This document shows, piece by piece, positions 4,865 through 5,007 of a DNA stretch of 5,007 nt. The position numbers and the translations under genes are program-made. The notes beneath the pieces are model-generated. The model did no database searches, was not told the origin of the DNA, and saw only the letters and a program-made list of their open reading frames with translations. The stretch is from Campylobacteraceae bacterium. GTDB taxonomy: Bacteria; Campylobacterota; Campylobacteria; Campylobacterales; Sulfurovaceae. Within the stretch, counting starts at the first letter, position 1. Each line of letters begins with the position of its first letter. Location: positions 1-5,007 of the forward strand of contig JALVEV010000033.1 of the NCBI GenBank assembly GCA_027030605.1. The letters run 5' to 3'.

Positions 4865-5007
4865 ATGAAAAAAACAATTGCAATCTCAATCATCGTCTCA
4901 AACATGCTTTTTGGTGCATCTACTGTAACCAATATGGAAACAAATTTTAAAAATACTATTAATGGAACAAGTACTATTGATAACTCTACTGTTAATCAAG
5001 GTAAGAC
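4865..5007 (+). CDS. Second secreted repeat protein, paralogue of the upstream gene (3' end outside window)
   Basis: Only 47 full codons are inside the window. The product begins with a signal peptide (KK then hydrophobic TIAISIIVSNMLFGA, cleavage probably after Ala18). It continues into the same repeat type, including STIDNSTVNQGKT, against STIDNATVDQGKT in the upstream protein. The start codon has a strong AAGGAG six bases upstream. DNA similarity is clear over the matching segment (around 3951-3987 against 4971-5007), so the two genes probably arose by tandem duplication. They are very likely one operon, and more copies may follow downstream. Function is unknown. Confidence 0.88.
   Translation, partial: MKKTIAISIIVSNMLFGASTVTNMETNFKNTINGTSTIDNSTVNQGK

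Overview
The window looks like part of a chromosome from a Campylobacterota (Epsilonproteobacteria) species, perhaps a Sulfurimonas-, Sulfurovum- or Arcobacter-like lineage. The evidence is the low GC content, the style of the glutamine synthetase tail (Phe instead of Tyr in the adenylylation motif, as reported for Helicobacter pylori), and promoters with good -10 but poor -35 boxes. The genus is an inference; nothing here fixes it.

Layout. (1) 1-421: the C-terminal 139 residues of type I glutamine synthetase (glnA), + strand. (2) 422-570: a dense cluster of inverted repeats, the last of which may end glnA transcription, followed by a -10 box so close to the next ATG that its message may be leaderless. 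(3) 571-1389: a membrane-anchored L,D-transpeptidase-fold (YkuD/YafK-type) periplasmic enzyme. (4) 1379-1843, - strand: a small stand-alone OmpR/PhoB-type winged-helix protein whose end overlaps the enzyme gene by 11 bp. (5) 1844-2074: an AT-rich divergent promoter region. (6) 2075-3475: an unrecognised 466-residue protein with a possible N-terminal helix-turn-helix and what looks like a duplicated beta-rich domain. (7) 3476-3843: 368 bp without a gene, holding weak terminator-like hairpins, a 31-bp tandem repeat carrying duplicated -10 boxes, and a strongly structured leader. (8) 3844-4845: a secreted, Asn/Ser/Thr-rich, cysteine-free repeat protein, probably a beta-solenoid. (9) 4865-5007: the start of a tandem paralogue of that protein, in the same operon.

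How the parts relate. glnA and the transpeptidase-fold gene are ordinary chromosomal genes at moderate GC (35-43% in two hand-counted glnA blocks). The divergent pair regulator/466-aa protein is much more AT-rich (22-30% in hand-counted blocks) and may be an acquired two-gene module. The most interesting region is 3631-3843: a duplicated promoter followed by a leader in which several helices exclude one another, the last of which hides the Shine-Dalgarno sequence of the secreted repeat protein. This has the layout of a cis-acting RNA switch, and I do not recognise it as a known riboswitch class. The operon it would control encodes at least two paralogous exported repeat proteins of unknown role, with cell-surface structure or adhesion being a reasonable guess.
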